This document shows positions 1 to 7,348 of a stretch of DNA of 30,251 nt, piece by piece. The stretch is from Proteobacteria bacterium SG_bin5. GTDB lineage: Bacteria > Pseudomonadota > Alphaproteobacteria > Sphingomonadales > Sphingomonadaceae. A program made the position numbers and the translations under genes. Position 1 is the first letter of the stretch. Each line of letters starts with the position of its first letter. The stretch spans positions 1-30,251 of the forward strand of contig LWDI01000084.1 in NCBI GenBank assembly GCA_002083475.1, given 5' to 3'. The notes under the pieces are model-generated. The model ran no database searches. It worked only from the letters and a program-made list of their open reading frames with translations, and was not told the DNA's origin.

Positions 1-3
1 GCC

Positions 4-54
4 GAGTGACGAAGCCGCGACCCCGCCCCGCGGGGTCGCGAGTCTTCGTCACTC
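4..54 (-). terminator. Long hairpin at the end of guaA
   Basis: Two nested inverted repeats make one long hairpin. The outer arms are 4-14 and 44-54 (11 bp) and the inner arms are 16-25 and 31-40 (10 bp), with a small asymmetric bulge between them. The guaA stop codon (49-51) lies within the arm that is transcribed first. No T tract follows on the minus strand within the window, so termination is inferred from stem strength and position only. Confidence 0.5.
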
Positions 55-1605
55 CCACTCGATCGTGCCGGGCGGTTTGCTCGTATAATCATAGGTCACG
101 CGGTTGATGCCGCGCACCTCGTTCACGATCCGGGTCGCGACGCGCGGCAGGAAGCCGCCGGGGAATTCGAACGCTTGGGCCGTCATCCCGTCGGTCGAGG
201 TTACCGCGCGCAGCGCGAGCACCGAATCATAAGTGCGCCCATCGCCCATCACGCCGACGCTCTTCACCGGCAGCAGCACCGCGAACGCTTGCCAGATCGC
301 GTCGTACAAGCCTGCCGCGCGGATTTCCTCGAGATAGATCGCATCGGCCTTGCGCAAGATGTCGCAGCGTTCCTTGGTCACCTCGCCGGGGATGCGGATC
401 GCGAGCCCCGGCCCCGGAAAGGGATGGCGGCCGACAAAGGCATCGGGCAAGCCGAGCTCGCGCCCCAAAGCGCGCACCTCGTCCTTGAACAATTCGCGCA
501 AAGGCTCGACGAGCTTCAAATTCATCCGCTCGGGCAGCCCACCGACGTTATGATGGCTCTTGATCGTCACCGAAGGGCCGCCGGTGAAGCTCACGCTCTC
601 GATCACATCGGGATAGAGCGTGCCCTGCGCCAGGAATTCGGCGCCGCCGATCTTCTTCGCCTCGGCCTCGAACACGTCGATGAAGGTCTTGCCGATGAAC
701 TTGCGCTTGGCCTCGGGATCGGTGACACCGGCGAGCCCGTTCAGGAACAGAGTCTCGGCCTGCACATGGACGAGCGGGATATTGTAGCTGCCGCGGAACA
801 ACGAGACGACCTGATCGGCCTCGCCGCTGCGCATCAGCCCGTGGTCGACGAACACGCAGGTCAGCTGGTCGCCGATCGCCTCGTGGATCAGCACCGCGGC
901 GACCGCCGAGTCGACCCCGCCCGATAGCCCGCAAATCACTTTGCCCGTGCCGACTTGCGCGCGGATTTCTGCGATCTTGGTCGCGCGGAACTCGGCCATC
1001 GTCCACTCGCCCGAAAGGCCGCAGACATGACGCGCGAAATTGGCGATCAGCCGGGCGCCATCGGGGGTATGGACGACCTCGGGGTGGAATTGCATCGCAT
1101 AATAGCGGCGCTCGTCGTCGGCGATGACCGCATAAGGCGCGCCGGGCGAAGACGCGACCGCGCGAAAGCCGGGGGCGAGCCCGCTCACCTTGTCGCCATG
1201 GCTCATCCACACTTGGTGGCGCTCGCCCTCGGTCCATAGCCCGTTGAACAAGCCGCAGCCATCGGCGACGTCGATGAAGGCATGGCCGAACTCGCCGGTG
1301 TCGCCGCGCGTCACCGCGCCGCCCAATTGCGCCATCATCACTTGCTGGCCGTAGCAGATGCCGAGCAAGGGCACGCCGCTGTCGAACAGCGCCTGGGGCA
1401 CGCGCGGGCTGTCGTCGTCGAGCACCGAGGCGGGCGAGCCCGAGAGGATCACCCCCTTGGGCGCGAGCCGATCGAAAGCGGCCTGGGCGGCGGTGAAGGG
1501 GGCGATCTCGCTATAGACCCCCGCCTCGCGCACCCGGCGCGCGATCAACTGGGTCACCTGGCTGCCGAAATCGAGGATGAGGATGGAGTCGGAGGGCTGG
1601 GTCAT
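49..1605 (-). CDS. guaA: GMP synthase (glutamine-hydrolysing)
   Basis: GuaA makes GMP from XMP, ATP and glutamine in the last step of guanine nucleotide synthesis in the cytoplasm. The 518-residue product has the usual family length. An N-terminal class I glutamine amidotransferase domain carries the nucleophile Cys84 in LLGICYGQQ and the His174/Glu176 pair in QFHPE. The ATP pyrophosphatase domain has the SGGVDS P-loop at about 228-233. The C-terminal dimerisation domain ends in TIEWE, as is typical. The frame stays open 62 codons further upstream, but the conserved start of the amidotransferase domain (MTQPSDSILILDFG) fits the ATG at 1605. The gene is divergent from the hydrolase gene at 1707, with about 100 bp between them. 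A long hairpin begins at its stop codon. Confidence 0.97.
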   Translation of the reverse strand: MTQPSDSILILDFGSQVTQLIARRVREAGVYSEIAPFTAAQAAFDRLAPKGVILSGSPASVLDDDSPRVPQALFDSGVPLLGICYGQQVMMAQLGGAVTRGDTGEFGHAFIDVADGCGLFNGLWTEGERHQVWMSHGDKVSGLAPGFRAVASSPGAPYAVIADDERRYYAMQFHPEVVHTPDGARLIANFARHVCGLSGEWTMAEFRATKIAEIRAQVGTGKVICGLSGGVDSAVAAVLIHEAIGDQLTCVFVDHGLMRSGEADQVVSLFRGSYNIPLVHVQAETLFLNGLAGVTDPEAKRKFIGKTFIDVFEAEAKKIGGAEFLAQGTLYPDVIESVSFTGGPSVTIKSHHNVGGLPERMNLKLVEPLRELFKDEVRALGRELGLPDAFVGRHPFPGPGLAIRIPGEVTKERCDILRKADAIYLEEIRAAGLYDAIWQAFAVLLPVKSVGVMGDGRTYDSVLALRAVTSTDGMTAQAFEFPGGFLPRVATRIVNEVRGINRVTYDYTSKPPGTIEWE

Positions 1606-1652
1606 GCGGTTCGATAGCGAGAGACGCGGCGCAAGACCAGTCGCAGCCCAGC

Positions 1653-1680
1653 TTGCGAATATTGTGTATCTGTGTATTAA
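1653..1680 (+). promoter_or_regulatory. Possible promoter of the secreted hydrolase gene
   Basis: TTGCGA at 1653-1658 and TATTAA at 1675-1680 are separated by 16 bp in an A+T-rich stretch 27 bp upstream of the start codon. The match to a sigma-70-type promoter is only partial. The -10 candidate lies within the palindrome at 1673-1684. Confidence 0.25.
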
Positions 1681-1684
1681 TACA
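1673..1684. promoter_or_regulatory. Perfect 12-bp palindrome, possible operator
   Basis: TGTATTAATACA is a perfect palindrome in the 101-bp gap between divergent guaA and the hydrolase gene. It overlaps the best -10 candidate for the plus-strand gene and ends 22 bp before its start codon. An A+T-rich perfect palindrome in this position could bind a dimeric repressor. No regulator gene is adjacent, so the role is inferred. Confidence 0.35.
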
Positions 1685-1706
1685 GCGAGTCCACAAGGAG
1701 ATGGCA

Positions 1707-2660
1707 ATGCGTCTTTCCCTCTGCCTGGCGCTCGCGCTCGCACATGTTCCAGCGGTCGCTTGCGCCCAAGCTCCGGCGGCGGCCGCGACACCCGCCGCGC
1801 CGATCGAGGTCACCGACGATGGGCTCGTCGCGACATGGTATCCCCCCGCTGCGGGCAAGAAAGGGCCGGTCATCGTCGCGTTGGGCGGATCGGAAGGCGG
1901 CACGATCGGATCGAAGGCGCTCGCGCGCGCGCTCGCGAAGCAAGGCTATGGCGTCCTGGCCTTGGCCTATTTCGGCGCGCCTGGCCTGCCGCAAACCTTG
2001 CAGAACGTGCCGCTCGAATATTTCGACCACGCCTTGGCCTGGGTCGCGCGGCAACCGCTCGTCGATCCCAAGCGCATCGCGATTTATGGCATTTCGATCG
2101 GCGGCGAGACGGCCTTGCTGGTCGCGGCGCGGCATCCCGAGATCACGGCGGTGGTCGCCGCCGTTCCCAGTTCGGTGGTTTGGCAGGGATTCGATCGACG
2201 CGACTATCGCTCGGTCGAATCGACCTATTCGCTCGGCGGCAAGGGGATCGCCTATCTTCCCTACGACACGAGCAAGCCGTTCACCGGGGTCTATGCTCTT
2301 TACGCCGACAGCCTCGCCAACGTATCGGCGCACCCCGATGCCGTTATCCCGGTAGAGCGGATCGGCGGCGCCGTGCTGCTCCTCTCGGGCGACGCCGATA
2401 CCCTCTGGCCGAGCCGCCGGATGTGCGAGCAGATCGTCGAGCGCCTAAAGGCGCATGGCTTTCGCAACCCCTATCGCCATCTCGCCTTCGCCGACGCGGG
2501 GCACGGCGCGTTCGCCCCGCCGAGCGACGCGCCGGCGCGCAACAGCGGCTACGACAATCTCGGCGGCACCGAGGCGGGTAACGCCGCCGCCCGCGCGGGC
2601 ATGTGGCAAGCCGTCACCGAGTTTCTGGCGGCGCAGCTCATCGGCAAGGCCAAACGCTAG
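1707..2660 (+). CDS. Secreted alpha/beta hydrolase, BAAT C-terminal / acyl-CoA thioesterase type
   Basis: This is a 317-residue exported alpha/beta hydrolase. An N-terminal signal peptide (MRLSLCLALALA, probable cut after ACA or AQA near residue 20) directs it out of the cytoplasm. The fold shows a nucleophile elbow GISIGG with Ser130, an acid in LLLSGDADTLWPS (probably Asp231) and His266 in AGHGAF. The W-P-S after the acid and the overall layout match the BAAT C-terminal family of acyl-CoA thioesterases and acyltransferases. Export makes a cytosolic acyl-CoA substrate unlikely, so the true substrate is open. The start at 1707 is chosen because AAGGAG at 1695-1700 lies 6 nt upstream. ATGs at 1653 and 1701 are too far from or too close to that site. 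The gene is monocistronic, divergent from guaA and convergent with the peptidase gene. Confidence 0.8.
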   Translation: MRLSLCLALALAHVPAVACAQAPAAAATPAAPIEVTDDGLVATWYPPAAGKKGPVIVALGGSEGGTIGSKALARALAKQGYGVLALAYFGAPGLPQTLQNVPLEYFDHALAWVARQPLVDPKRIAIYGISIGGETALLVAARHPEITAVVAAVPSSVVWQGFDRRDYRSVESTYSLGGKGIAYLPYDTSKPFTGVYALYADSLANVSAHPDAVIPVERIGGAVLLLSGDADTLWPSRRMCEQIVERLKAHGFRNPYRHLAFADAGHGAFAPPSDAPARNSGYDNLGGTEAGNAAARAGMWQAVTEFLAAQLIGKAKR

Positions 2661-2702
2661 CGCGCCGCGCCATCGGCAGGGTGATGCCTCCAAAATAGCA
2701 AA

Positions 2703-2728
2703 GCGCGGGGGGCGGACATCCCCCGCGC
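2703..2728 (-). terminator. Intrinsic terminator of the prolyl oligopeptidase gene
   Basis: Arms GCGCGGGGG (2703-2711) and CCCCCGCGC (2720-2728) form a perfect 9-bp stem with an 8-nt loop. On the minus strand the stem is followed by a T-rich run (TTTGCTATTTTGG). It lies in the 97-bp gap between two convergent genes and may also stop plus-strand transcripts. Confidence 0.65.
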
Positions 2729-2757
2729 GCCGGTCGTGATTCTCGCAGCGGCCCGCT

Positions 2758-4947
2758 TCAGCTCTTCTTGCCGCCGTTGCCGACGCGCGGCGCGGGCTCC
2801 TCGACCTTCAACCCCGTCCACTGCGCGGCGAACGCCCAGAGGTCGGCGGCTTCCTCGATGATCTTGTCGGTCGGCTTACCGCTGCCGTGGCCGGCGCGCG
2901 TCTCGATGCGGACCAGATGCGGCTTGTCGCCAATATCCGCCGCCTGGATCGCGGCGGTATATTTGAAGGTGTGCCCCGGCACCACGCGGTCGTCGGTGTC
3001 GGCGGTGGTCGCGAGAATCGCGGGATAGGCCCGCCCGCCCTTCACGTTGTGATAGGGCGAATAAGCGTAAAGCACTTTGAAATCCGCCTCCTTCGACGGA
3101 TAGCCATAATCGTCGACCCAATAGCGCCCCGCCGTGAAGCGATCGAAGCGGAGCATGTCCATCACCCCCACCGCGGGCAGCGCGGCGGCGAAGAGATCGG
3201 GGCGTTGATTGACCACGGCGCCGATCAACAACCCACCATTCGATCCGCCCTGGATCGCGAGCTGATCCTTGCCGGTCACGCCATTGGCCTTCAGCCATTC
3301 GCCGGCGGCGATGAAATCGTCGAACACATTCTGCTTCTTGGCGAGCCGGCCGCCGTCGTGCCAGGGATCGCCATATTCGCCGCCGCCGCGAATATTGGCG
3401 ACCGCGAGCACCCCGCCCGCCTCCATCCACGCGAGCCGCGTCGGCGAAAAGCCGGGCACGGTCGGGATGTTGAACCCGCCATAAGCATAAAGCAGCGTCG
3501 GCGCGGGGCCGGTGACGCTGTTCTTGCGCACGATGAACATCGGGATCTTGGTGCCGTCCTTCGACGGATAGAAGACCTGCTCGACCTTGTAAGCGGCCGG
3601 GTCGAACGCGACCTTCGGCGCCGCCCAGGGCGTCGCGCGGCCGGTCTTCACGTCATAATGATAGACCGTGGTCGGCGTCGCGAAACTGGTGAAGGCGAAG
3701 AAAGTCTCTTGATCGTCGATCTCGCCGCCGAAGCCGCCCGCCGAGCCGATCCCCGGCAGCGGCACCGTGCCGAGCGGCTTGCCGTCGAGCGCGTAGCGCC
3801 GCACTTCGCTTTTCACGTCCGCCAGATATTCGGCGAAGATCACCCCGCCGACGATATTCACGCTTTCGAGCGTCGCCTTGGCTTCGGGCACCAGCTCGAC
3901 CGGCTTGGGATCGGCGGCGGCGACGTCCATCGTCACGATCCGCTGCAGCGGCGCGCCCTGGCTGGTGCGCCAGTAGAATTTGCTGCCGACATTGCCCGCG
4001 AGCTGCCATTCATAGTTGAGGCCCGGGATGATCGTGCGCGGCTTGGCATCGGGCTTGGTGAGATCGAGCACGCTCACTTCATAGCGGCGATCGGTGCCTT
4101 GCGAGGTGCGGATCACCAGCCATTTGCCGTCGTCGGTCACCTGCGCCGAATGGCCGCGCTTGGGCTGATCGGGGGTCGCGTAGATCAGCCGGTCGGCGCT
4201 CTGCGGAGTGCCGAGCTTGTGGAAATAGATTTTCTGATTCTCGTTCAGCGCCTGGAATTTGGCGCCCGCCGCCGGCGGATCGAACGCCGAATAGAAAAAG
4301 CCGCCGCCGTCCTTGGCCCAGCCGAGCCCGGTGAATTTCACCCATTCGATCGTATCGGGCAGCAATTGCCCGGTCGCGACGTCGAGCACCTTCATCGTCC
4401 GCCAATCGGTGCCGCCGTCCTGGATGGTGTAGAGCAGCTTGCTGCCATCCTCGCTCGGCCGCCATTCGGCGAGCGCGGTGGCGCCGTCCTTCGACCAGCC
4501 ATTGGGGTCGATCAGCACCCGCCCCTCGCCGCTCAGGCTATCGCGGACATAGAGCACCGACTGGTTCTGGAGCCCCGAATTGCGCGTGTAGAAATAGCGC
4601 CCGCCCGCCTTCACCGGCACGCCGAAACGCTCGTAGTTATAAAGCGCCTTGATCCGCTCGCGGAACGGCGCGCGCTGCGGCAGCGTCGCGAGATAGGCGT
4701 CGGTCACTTGGTTCTGCGCCGTCACCCAGGCGCGCACTTCGGCATCCTGGCGCACGTCATTTTCCAGCCAGCGATACGGATCGGCGACCTTGATGCCGAA
4801 ATGATCCTCGACCAGATCGACCCGGCGGGTTTCGGGATAGCGCAACGCGGTCTCCTGCGATTGAGCGGCGGCGAGCGGAACCGCGAGCGGCGCGGCGACG
4901 ATCAACGATAAGGCGTAGGCGGCAACAACCTTAGGGATACAGCGCAT
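2758..4947 (-). CDS. Secreted prolyl oligopeptidase, peptidase family S9A
   Basis: This serine peptidase of 729 residues cleaves short proline-containing peptides, probably in the periplasm. A signal peptide (hydrophobic stretch at residues 8-25, cut near AAAQS) is followed by the S9 N-terminal beta-propeller from about residue 35 to 440. The C-terminal alpha/beta hydrolase domain holds the catalytic Ser569 in GGSNGG, Asp652 in DTDDRV and His687 in AGHGSG. The length fits the family. The start at 4947 (MRCIPK) is preferred over an ATG 24 nt upstream because AGGAG at 4955-4959 lies 7 nt before it, while the upstream ATG has no ribosome binding site. The gene is monocistronic, with a terminator at 2703-2728, and is divergent from the small ORF at 5125. 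Confidence 0.95.
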   Translation of the reverse strand: MRCIPKVVAAYALSLIVAAPLAVPLAAAQSQETALRYPETRRVDLVEDHFGIKVADPYRWLENDVRQDAEVRAWVTAQNQVTDAYLATLPQRAPFRERIKALYNYERFGVPVKAGGRYFYTRNSGLQNQSVLYVRDSLSGEGRVLIDPNGWSKDGATALAEWRPSEDGSKLLYTIQDGGTDWRTMKVLDVATGQLLPDTIEWVKFTGLGWAKDGGGFFYSAFDPPAAGAKFQALNENQKIYFHKLGTPQSADRLIYATPDQPKRGHSAQVTDDGKWLVIRTSQGTDRRYEVSVLDLTKPDAKPRTIIPGLNYEWQLAGNVGSKFYWRTSQGAPLQRIVTMDVAAADPKPVELVPEAKATLESVNIVGGVIFAEYLADVKSEVRRYALDGKPLGTVPLPGIGSAGGFGGEIDDQETFFAFTSFATPTTVYHYDVKTGRATPWAAPKVAFDPAAYKVEQVFYPSKDGTKIPMFIVRKNSVTGPAPTLLYAYGGFNIPTVPGFSPTRLAWMEAGGVLAVANIRGGGEYGDPWHDGGRLAKKQNVFDDFIAAGEWLKANGVTGKDQLAIQGGSNGGLLIGAVVNQRPDLFAAALPAVGVMDMLRFDRFTAGRYWVDDYGYPSKEADFKVLYAYSPYHNVKGGRAYPAILATTADTDDRVVPGHTFKYTAAIQAADIGDKPHLVRIETRAGHGSGKPTDKIIEEAADLWAFAAQWTGLKVEEPAPRVGNGGKKS

Positions 4948-4954
4948 CGAGCGG

Positions 4955-4959
4955 CTCCT
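4955..4959 (-). promoter_or_regulatory. Ribosome binding site that fixes the peptidase start
   Basis: AGGAG on the minus strand lies 7 nt before the ATG at 4947 and downstream of an in-frame ATG at 4971. It supports the shorter protein with an uninterrupted signal peptide. Confidence 0.6.
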
Positions 4960-4971
4960 GAAAAGATCCAT

Positions 4972-5124
4972 CGGAGACTGCTACAATATTTTCATCTCCA
5001 CACCAGCACGTCGCCGCACATTCCGGTATCGAAACCCCTTCGATCTTAAATCTTTGTAAGCTTATGAATAAATCATGCCATGTTATCGTAAGCACCGAAT
5101 CAACAGCAGGTGACGGAGATCTCT
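4972..5124. promoter_or_regulatory. A+T-rich divergent intergenic region
   Basis: This region separates the peptidase gene (minus) from the small ORF (plus). It is much richer in A+T than the rest of the window and must hold the promoters for both genes. A weak plus-strand candidate is TTATGA (5062-5067) with TATCGT (5084-5089) at 16-bp spacing. I could not identify a convincing minus-strand promoter. Confidence 0.3.
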
Positions 5125-5322
5125 ATGTCAAATGTTCATACGGTTAAATACGGACAAACCTCGCGTGATGTCTCTACTTCAACCCATATCGATGATCACC
5201 CGAACGACGAAAGCTGGATCCGAAAGCACTGGACGGAAATCTGCCAAGCATTCGGCCTAGCAAGCAATGCAGCGAACCTTGCAAGTTTCGTCATAACTCA
5301 TAAACCTCGCCGCTCGAAATAA
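5125..5322 (+). CDS. Small hypothetical protein, low G+C
   Basis: I do not recognise this 65-residue protein (MSNVHTVKYG to HKPRRSK). It has no signal peptide and no transmembrane segment long enough to be sure of. The C-terminal half could form a helix (residues about 30-55) and the end is basic (KPRRSK). Support for a real gene comes from GGAG at 5115-5118, 6 nt before the ATG, and from a strong terminator 20 nt after the stop. By my count it is about 47% G+C, far below its neighbours, which suggests recent arrival or a region under different selection. A GTG 15 nt upstream is in frame but is poorly placed relative to the ribosome binding site. It lies between the divergent peptidase gene and convergent rplQ. 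Confidence 0.5.
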   Translation: MSNVHTVKYGQTSRDVSTSTHIDDHPNDESWIRKHWTEICQAFGLASNAANLASFVITHKPRRSK

Positions 5323-5342
5323 GTAGAGCAGCTGCAAAAAGC

Positions 5343-5377
5343 AAAAGAGCCGCGAGCCTACCGGCTGCGGCTCTTTT
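5343..5377. terminator. Strong bidirectional terminator between the small ORF and rplQ
   Basis: Outer arms AAAAGAGCCGC (5343-5353) and GCGGCTCTTTT (5367-5377) are perfectly complementary. Inner arms AGCC (5355-5358) and GGCT (5363-5366) extend the stem across a one-base bulge. T tracts are present in both directions, and a second T run follows on the minus strand. It ends the alpha operon 20 bp after the rplQ stop and also serves the plus-strand small ORF. Confidence 0.9.
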
Positions 5378-5397
5378 GTGAAGAGGGCGCGTGGCAA

Positions 5398-5823
5398 TCA
5401 TGCCGCCTGGTCGAAATCGTCCTCGTCGTTCAGCACCGGGCCCGAATCCTGGCCCTTGGCGCTCTCGTCGCGATCGACGAATTCGATATAGGCCATCGGC
5501 GCCGCGTCCGAGGCGCGCGGGCCGGCCTTGATGATGCGGGTATAGCCGCCGTTGCGGTCCGCGTAACGCGCGGCGAGCACGTCGAACAGCTTGGCGAGCT
5601 GCGCTTCGTCGAGCAGCCGGGCGTGCGCCAGGCGGCGGTTCGAAAGCCCACCGCGCTTGGCGAGCGTCACCAGCTTTTCGACATAGGGGCGCAGTTCCTT
5701 CGCCTTGGGCAGCGTGGTGAGGATCTGCTCGTGCTTGATGAGCGCGGCCGCCATGTTGCGGAACAGGGCGGCGCGGTGGGCGGAGGTGCGGCCGAGCTTA
5801 CGGCCGCCGACACGATGACGCAT
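5398..5823 (-). CDS. rplQ: 50S ribosomal protein L17
   Basis: L17 is a large-subunit protein near the peptide exit region. The 141-residue sequence has the family start MRHRVGGRKLGRTSAHRAALFRN and the conserved block LTTLPKAKELRPYVEKLVTLAKRG. It is somewhat longer than the roughly 127-residue E. coli protein because of an acidic C-terminal tail (NDEDDFDQAA). AAGGAAG lies a few bases before the ATG. It is the last gene of the alpha operon, but a 369-nt gap full of hairpins separates it from rpoA, so its expression may be tuned separately. Confidence 0.98.
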   Translation of the reverse strand: MRHRVGGRKLGRTSAHRAALFRNMAAALIKHEQILTTLPKAKELRPYVEKLVTLAKRGGLSNRRLAHARLLDEAQLAKLFDVLAARYADRNGGYTRIIKAGPRASDAAPMAYIEFVDRDESAKGQDSGPVLNDEDDFDQAA

Positions 5824-5944
5824 GCTACTTCCTTTCGTTCGTTCTGGGGCCGTCTCACGGAACCCCGGACCTGGTGGGACGGTGGGCCACCGGTTGTGCC
5901 GTCACCCCGCGAAGGGGTCCCGAACTCACCGCCCTGGCATCAGG
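5824..5944. other. First part of the rpoA-rplQ gap, small hairpins only
   Basis: This is the part of the 369-nt gap nearest rplQ. It holds the rplQ ribosome binding site and a short stem ACCCC (5904-5908) / GGGGT (5914-5918) that resembles a degraded member of repeat family A. I see no gene and no convincing promoter. Confidence 0.4.
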
Positions 5945-6026
5945 GCGTCGCCCCTGCGCAAGCAGGGGCCTTTGGCAGATGGAGCGCCCCGCTTGCACGA
6001 GGCCCCTGCTTTCGTAGGGGCGACGC
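5945..6026. repeat. 82-bp palindromic repeat, family A copy 1
   Basis: The outer arms 5945-5970 and 6001-6026 form a long imperfect inverted repeat. Each arm is itself a small hairpin, for example CCCCTGC (5951-5957) with GCAGGGG (5962-5968) around a GCAA loop. The central part carries CGCCCCGCTTGCACGAGG. A second 82-bp copy at 9924-10005 matches without gaps at about 71 of 82 positions by hand alignment. The build resembles paired REP elements. Confidence 0.8.
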
Positions 6027-6040
6027 TCCTTGATCGCGAT

Positions 6041-6140
6041 CCTCCCCGAGCTTGCTTGGGGAGGGGGACCATTCGCGCCAGCGAATGGTGGAGGGGCGGC
6101 GCGGCGAAGCCGCGCCGTCGGTCCTCGCCTCACGGCGAGG
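6041..6140. repeat. Array of four tandem hairpins in the rpoA-rplQ gap
   Basis: Four hairpins follow each other closely: CCTCCCC/GGGGAGG (6041-6064), CCATTCGC/GCGAATGG (6069-6088), GGCGCGGC/GCCGCGCC around a GAA loop (about 6098-6116) and CCTCGCC/GGCGAGG (about 6123-6140). The arms differ in sequence, so this looks like a mosaic intergenic element and not a tandem repeat. No reading frame is supported. Confidence 0.65.
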
Positions 6141-6151
6141 CCGGCCGGGCT

Positions 6152-6194
6152 GATTTCGTCTCCGGCGCAAGCGTGCTTGCGCCGGTGCGAAATC
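6152..6194 (-). other. Two-part hairpin overlapping the rpoA stop codon
   Basis: Outer arms GATTTCG (6152-6158) and CGAAATC (6188-6194) enclose inner arms of 11 bp (6162-6172 and 6175-6185) with a 2-nt turn. On the minus strand the stem begins inside the rpoA stop codon (6193-6195). There is no T tract, so it may act as a processing or stability element between rpoA and rplQ, or as a partial terminator. Confidence 0.6.
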
Positions 6195-7257
6195 AACCCA
6201 TGATCTCCTGTTCCAGCTTCTTCGCCATTTCCTCGATATTCTCCGGCGGCCAGCCCGGGATTTCCATCCCCAGCCGCAGCCCCATCGAGGCCAGCACTTC
6301 CTTGATCTCGTTGAGCGACTTGCGCCCGAAGTTCGGCGTGCGCAGCATCTCCGCCTCGGTCTTCTGCACCAGATCGCCGATGTAGATGATATTGTCGTTC
6401 TTCAGGCAGTTGGCCGAACGCACCGACAGTTCGAGCTCGTCGACCTTCTTGAGCAGATAGCGGTTGATCTGCTGCGCGTCACCGCTCACCTCGGTGGTGG
6501 GCACCGCCGCCGGCAGGCCGGTCGGCACGCTGCGCGTCATCGTCGAATCGTCGAAATGGACGAACAGCGCGAGCTGATCCTGCAGGATGCGCCCGGCATA
6601 AGCGACCGCATCGTCGGGCGAGACGGTGCCGTCGGTCTCGACCGTCAGCGTGAGCTTGTCATAATCGAGCTCCTGGCCGACGCGGGTATTCTCGACCTTG
6701 TAGCTCACCTGGCGCACCGGCGAGTAAAGCGCGTCGATCGGGATCAACCCGATCGGCGCGTCGGCGGGGCGGTTGGCGGTCGCGGGGACATAGCCCTTGC
6801 CGGTATCCGCCGTCAGCTCCATGTTGAGCGTCGCGCCATCGTCCAAATGGCAGATGATGAGATCGGGGTTCATCACCTCGATATCGCCCGACACCGCGAT
6901 GTCGCCCGCCTTCACTTCCGCCGGGCCGCTCGCCGAAAGCTGGAGCCGCTTCGGCCCCTCGCCCTGCATGCGCAGCGCGATCTGCTTCACGTTGAGCACG
7001 ATGTCGGTCACGTCCTCGCGCACCCCGGCGAGCGAGGAGAATTCGTGAAGGACGTTCTCGATCTTGATCGAGGTGACCGCGGCGCCCTGGAGCGACGAGA
7101 GCAGCACGCGCCGCAGCGCGTTGCCGAGCGTCAGGCCGAAGCCGCGCTCGAGCGGTTCGGCCACGAAGGTCGCCTTGCGCCGCCCGTCGCCGCTCGGCTT
7201 GCGCTCGAGCGCGTTGGGCTTCTTGAGTTCCTGCCAGTTCTTTGCGTTGACAGACAC
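6193..7257 (-). CDS. rpoA: DNA-directed RNA polymerase subunit alpha
   Basis: The alpha subunit dimerises to start assembly of RNA polymerase, and its C-terminal domain contacts UP elements and activators. The protein has 354 residues. The N-terminal assembly domain includes GFGLTLGNALRRVLLSSLQGAAVTSIKIE and runs to about residue 240. The C-terminal domain (about 260-330) keeps the DNA-contact block LSVRSANCLK and the second helix-hairpin-helix block TPNFGRKSLNEIKEVL. The start codon is GTG (7255-7257) with a GGGGAA-type ribosome binding site just upstream, and the start MSVNAKNWQELKKP is conserved in form. It is third in the alpha operon after rpsM and rpsK. A strong hairpin begins at its stop codon. 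Confidence 0.98.
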   Translation of the reverse strand: MSVNAKNWQELKKPNALERKPSGDGRRKATFVAEPLERGFGLTLGNALRRVLLSSLQGAAVTSIKIENVLHEFSSLAGVREDVTDIVLNVKQIALRMQGEGPKRLQLSASGPAEVKAGDIAVSGDIEVMNPDLIICHLDDGATLNMELTADTGKGYVPATANRPADAPIGLIPIDALYSPVRQVSYKVENTRVGQELDYDKLTLTVETDGTVSPDDAVAYAGRILQDQLALFVHFDDSTMTRSVPTGLPAAVPTTEVSGDAQQINRYLLKKVDELELSVRSANCLKNDNIIYIGDLVQKTEAEMLRTPNFGRKSLNEIKEVLASMGLRLGMEIPGWPPENIEEMAKKLEQEIMG

Positions 7258-7276
7258 GGGCTTCCCCTAAATGAGC

Positions 7277-7299
7277 GCGGGGCCAGGCCATCGCCCCGC
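7277..7299 (-). other. Intergenic hairpin between rpsK and rpoA
   Basis: GCGGGGC (7277-7283) and GCCCCGC (7293-7299) form a 7-bp stem with a 9-nt loop about 20 bp before the rpoA GTG. There is no T tract. It could affect rpoA translation or mRNA processing, but no function is shown. Confidence 0.4.
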
Positions 7300-7348
7300 T
7301 GGTTGGGATCGGCGCGTCCAGCCAGTCGCGGCGCGCCGGGGCTGAGGA

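Noticed and set aside
1606..1791. N-terminal extension of guaA
   Set aside because: The extra 62 codons run through the start region of the divergent hydrolase gene, have no ribosome binding site and precede a complete amidotransferase domain.
2887..4911. A long open frame antisense to the prolyl oligopeptidase gene
   Set aside because: Its composition is typical of an antisense shadow, and the minus-strand peptidase is unambiguous with its full catalytic triad.
5046..5060. CtrA-like site TTAA-N7-TTAA
   Set aside because: Only the first half-site matches (TTAA at 5046-5049). The second half reads TAAG, so the match is no better than expected in an A+T-rich stretch.
4972..5124. tRNA or small RNA gene in the A+T-rich gap
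   Set aside because: No cloverleaf, no CCA end and no terminator within the gap. The only terminator lies after the small ORF.
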